A stretch of 6,056 nucleotides of DNA from Mucilaginibacter sp. (GTDB lineage Bacteria; Bacteroidota; Bacteroidia; Sphingobacteriales; Sphingobacteriaceae). The position numbers and the translations under genes are program-made. Every line of letters starts with the position of its first letter. The stretch's first letter is position 1. The DNA lies in assembly GCA_025934475.1 (NCBI GenBank), contig JAICXZ010000217.1, positions 1 to 6,056 on the forward strand, given 5' to 3'. Below the pieces are notes generated by a model, which ran no database searches, was not told the DNA's origin, and saw only the letters and a list, made by a program, of their open reading frames with translations. Shown one piece after another: positions 4,525-6,056 of this stretch.

Positions 4525-6056
4525 TTATTCGCCTAAAATGGCGTGAAGTACATTGTCGTAAACCAGCTTGGTGTCAGTGATATGGCCGTATGATTCTGTA
4601 TCGATGGTCATGTAACCGTTAGTCACAGTACCGAGCAGGCTAAACTCCACTTCGCTTGTAGCCATCAGTTCCACAAAGCGTTCCTGATCATCTGGAGCAA
4701 CGCTCACTACTATCCTACCCTGAGCTTCGCCAAAAAGGAAAGCATCCTTACGCACCGAGCTATCTGACTCAATCTCAAAGCCGAAATCATTTGGCATAGC
4801 CGATTCAACAAGCGTTACAAACAAACCGCCGTCAGAAACGTCATGCGCCGATTGAATAACCTGGTGTTTGATCAGTTGCTTGATTACCTGGTGGGTATCG
4901 TATTCTTTATCCAGATCGAAATATGGAGCCGGCGAAGCTGAAACCTTATGATAAGAAGCTAAATACTGTGAGGATGCAATATCATTAACTGACTCACCGA
5001 TCAAGTAGATCAGATCATCGGGCTGTTTGAAATCCGACGTCATGATAGTAGACAGATCATCAACTACACCCAACATACCGATAGTTGGCGTCGGGAAAAC
5101 CGGGCCCTCATCTGACGACTGGTTATAAAAGCTCACGTTACCACCCGTAACCGGAGTTTCGAATTTAGTGCAGGCCTCTCCCATTCCTTTAATGGCGCCT
5201 ACAAACTGCCAGTAAACTTCGGGCACATAAGGGTTACCAAAGTTGAGACAGTTCGTAATTGCTACTGGCTCGCCACCAGCGCAGGTAATGTTGCGAGCAG
5301 CTTCGGCTACTGCAATGGCACACCCTTTTTGTGGATCCGCGTAAACGTAGCGGGAATTACAATCTACCGTTAAGGCGATAGCCTTGTCAGTTCCGCGTAC
5401 GCTAACCAACGCCGCATCACATGGGCGATTGGTTGTAATCGTCGAGGTACCAACCATCGAATCATACTGTTTGGTTACCCAACGCTTAGAAGCGATGTTG
5501 GGGTGTGATATAAGATGCTCAGCGACATCTTTTAAGTCGGCCGGCTCTTTTACATCCTCAATCTTAAATTTCTGGTTTTCCCGGTAATAAGCAGGCTCGC
5601 GATATTCGCGTTTGTAAACCGGAGCACCACCGCCAAGAACTAAATCATCAGCAGGCACGTCGGCAACTAACTCGCCGTGCATATAATATTTTAGACGCTG
5701 ATCATCGGTCACTTCGCCGATGATAGCGCAATTCAAATCCCATTTATCAAATACAGCCTCCACATCAGCCTCGCGACCTTTGTGAACCACGATCAGCATA
5801 CGCTCCTGTGATTCGGAAAGCAGCACCTCATAAGGCTTCATGTTTTCCTGGCGCATTGGTACTTTGTCCAGATCAATGCGCATACCGTGCTCACCTTTGG
5901 CCGACATTTCGGAGTTGGAGCAGATGATACCCGCAGCACCCATATCCTGCATACCAACTACAGCGCCGGTTTTGATTACTTCCAGAGTAGCTTCAAGCAA
6001 TAGTTTTTCCTGGAACGGGTCACCTACCTGTACTGCAGGCAAGTCGTTTACTGAAT
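4525..6056 (-). CDS. purL: Phosphoribosylformylglycinamidine synthase II, small type (5' end outside window)
   Basis: PurL catalyses the ATP-dependent conversion of formylglycinamide ribonucleotide to formylglycinamidine ribonucleotide, step 4 of purine synthesis, using ammonia from PurQ. The frame is open to the right edge (S-V-N-D-L-P before VQVGDPF), so the apparent TTG start at 6042 is artificial; 509 codons plus the stop are visible. Numbering from that TTG, motifs are VQVGDPF (4-10), QDMGAAG (32-38), LSESQERM (75-82), the second-half VDCNSRYVYADPQKG (226-240), NCLNFGNP (264-271), TGGNVSFYNQS (299-309) and AHDVSDGGL (399-407). The protein ends at ILGE with no glutaminase domain, so it is the small PurL of about 740 residues that works with separate PurQ and PurS, rather than the 1,300-residue fused form. 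About two thirds of the protein is present. It is the first visible gene of the - strand cluster. Confidence 0.96.
   Translation of the reverse strand, partial: SVNDLPAVQVGDPFQEKLLLEATLEVIKTGAVVGMQDMGAAGIICSNSEMSAKGEHGMRIDLDKVPMRQENMKPYEVLLSESQERMLIVVHKGREADVEAVFDKWDLNCAIIGEVTDDQRLKYYMHGELVADVPADDLVLGGGAPVYKREYREPAYYRENQKFKIEDVKEPADLKDVAEHLISHPNIASKRWVTKQYDSMVGTSTITTNRPCDAALVSVRGTDKAIALTVDCNSRYVYADPQKGCAIAVAEAARNITCAGGEPVAITNCLNFGNPYVPEVYWQFVGAIKGMGEACTKFETPVTGGNVSFYNQSSDEGPVFPTPTIGMLGVVDDLSTIMTSDFKQPDDLIYLIGESVNDIASSQYLASYHKVSASPAPYFDLDKEYDTHQVIKQLIKHQVIQSAHDVSDGGLFVTLVESAMPNDFGFEIESDSSVRKDAFLFGEAQGRIVVSVAPDDQERFVELMATSEVEFSLLGTVTNGYMTIDTESYGHITDTKLVYDNVLHAILGE

Larger units (their letters stand above)
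1757..6056 (-). other. Possible transcription unit purL - VOC - trmN6 - phosphodiesterase - fbp
   Basis: Five genes run in the same direction with gaps of 54, 3, 42 and 23 bp, and I found no TAnnTTTG promoter match on the - strand in those gaps. The VOC-trmN6 pair is the most secure link. The hairpin at 4481-4513 may separate purL from the rest. The members do not share one pathway, so the grouping may reflect proximity rather than a functional module. Confidence 0.45.

Noticed and set aside
6040..6042. TTG as a start codon for purL
   Set aside because: The reading frame continues to the right edge with family-typical residues (S-V-N-D-L-P), and the N-terminal third of PurL is missing. The start is outside the window.
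1..6056. CRISPR array, tRNA or rRNA gene, insertion sequence or phage/defence genes
   Set aside because: No spaced identical repeats, cloverleaf-like sequence or transposase/integrase motifs were seen. Nearly all bases are accounted for by seven housekeeping genes.

Overview
The window looks like ordinary chromosomal DNA from a member of the Bacteroidota, most likely Sphingobacteriaceae (Mucilaginibacter or Pedobacter type). This is an inference. It rests on protein flavour, moderate GC content, the lack of a clear Shine-Dalgarno sequence before any of the five visible start codons, a TAnnTTTG-type promoter match before rnhA, and short palindromic repeats filling most gaps between genes. No database search was possible.

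Layout. On the + strand lie the C-terminal half of a copper-type P1B ATPase (cut by the left edge, ends 1093) and a complete RNase HI gene (1190-1660). On the - strand, reading from the right edge leftwards, are purL (cut by the right edge, ends 4525), a YaeR/GloA2-like VOC metalloprotein (4470-4081), a TrmN6/YfiC-type tRNA methyltransferase (4077-3364), a YfcE-type metallophosphodiesterase (3321-2830) and class I fructose-1,6-bisphosphatase (2806-1757). The two groups converge at 1661-1756. The five - strand genes are separated by 54, 3, 42 and 23 bp and could form one transcription unit, but a strong hairpin in the purL-VOC gap may split it.

Function. The genes are housekeeping: metal homeostasis, removal of RNA from RNA/DNA hybrids, purine synthesis, tRNA modification and gluconeogenesis. 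All expected catalytic residues that I could check are present. I see no mobile element, CRISPR array, RNA gene, defence system or clear new system.

The most notable non-coding signal is that four of the six gaps between genes each carry a different palindromic or tandem repeat: 1098-1185, 1662-1758, 3324-3353 and 4481-4513. The most notable protein signals are two departures from textbook motifs in the P-type ATPase. No gap between genes exceeds 100 bases.
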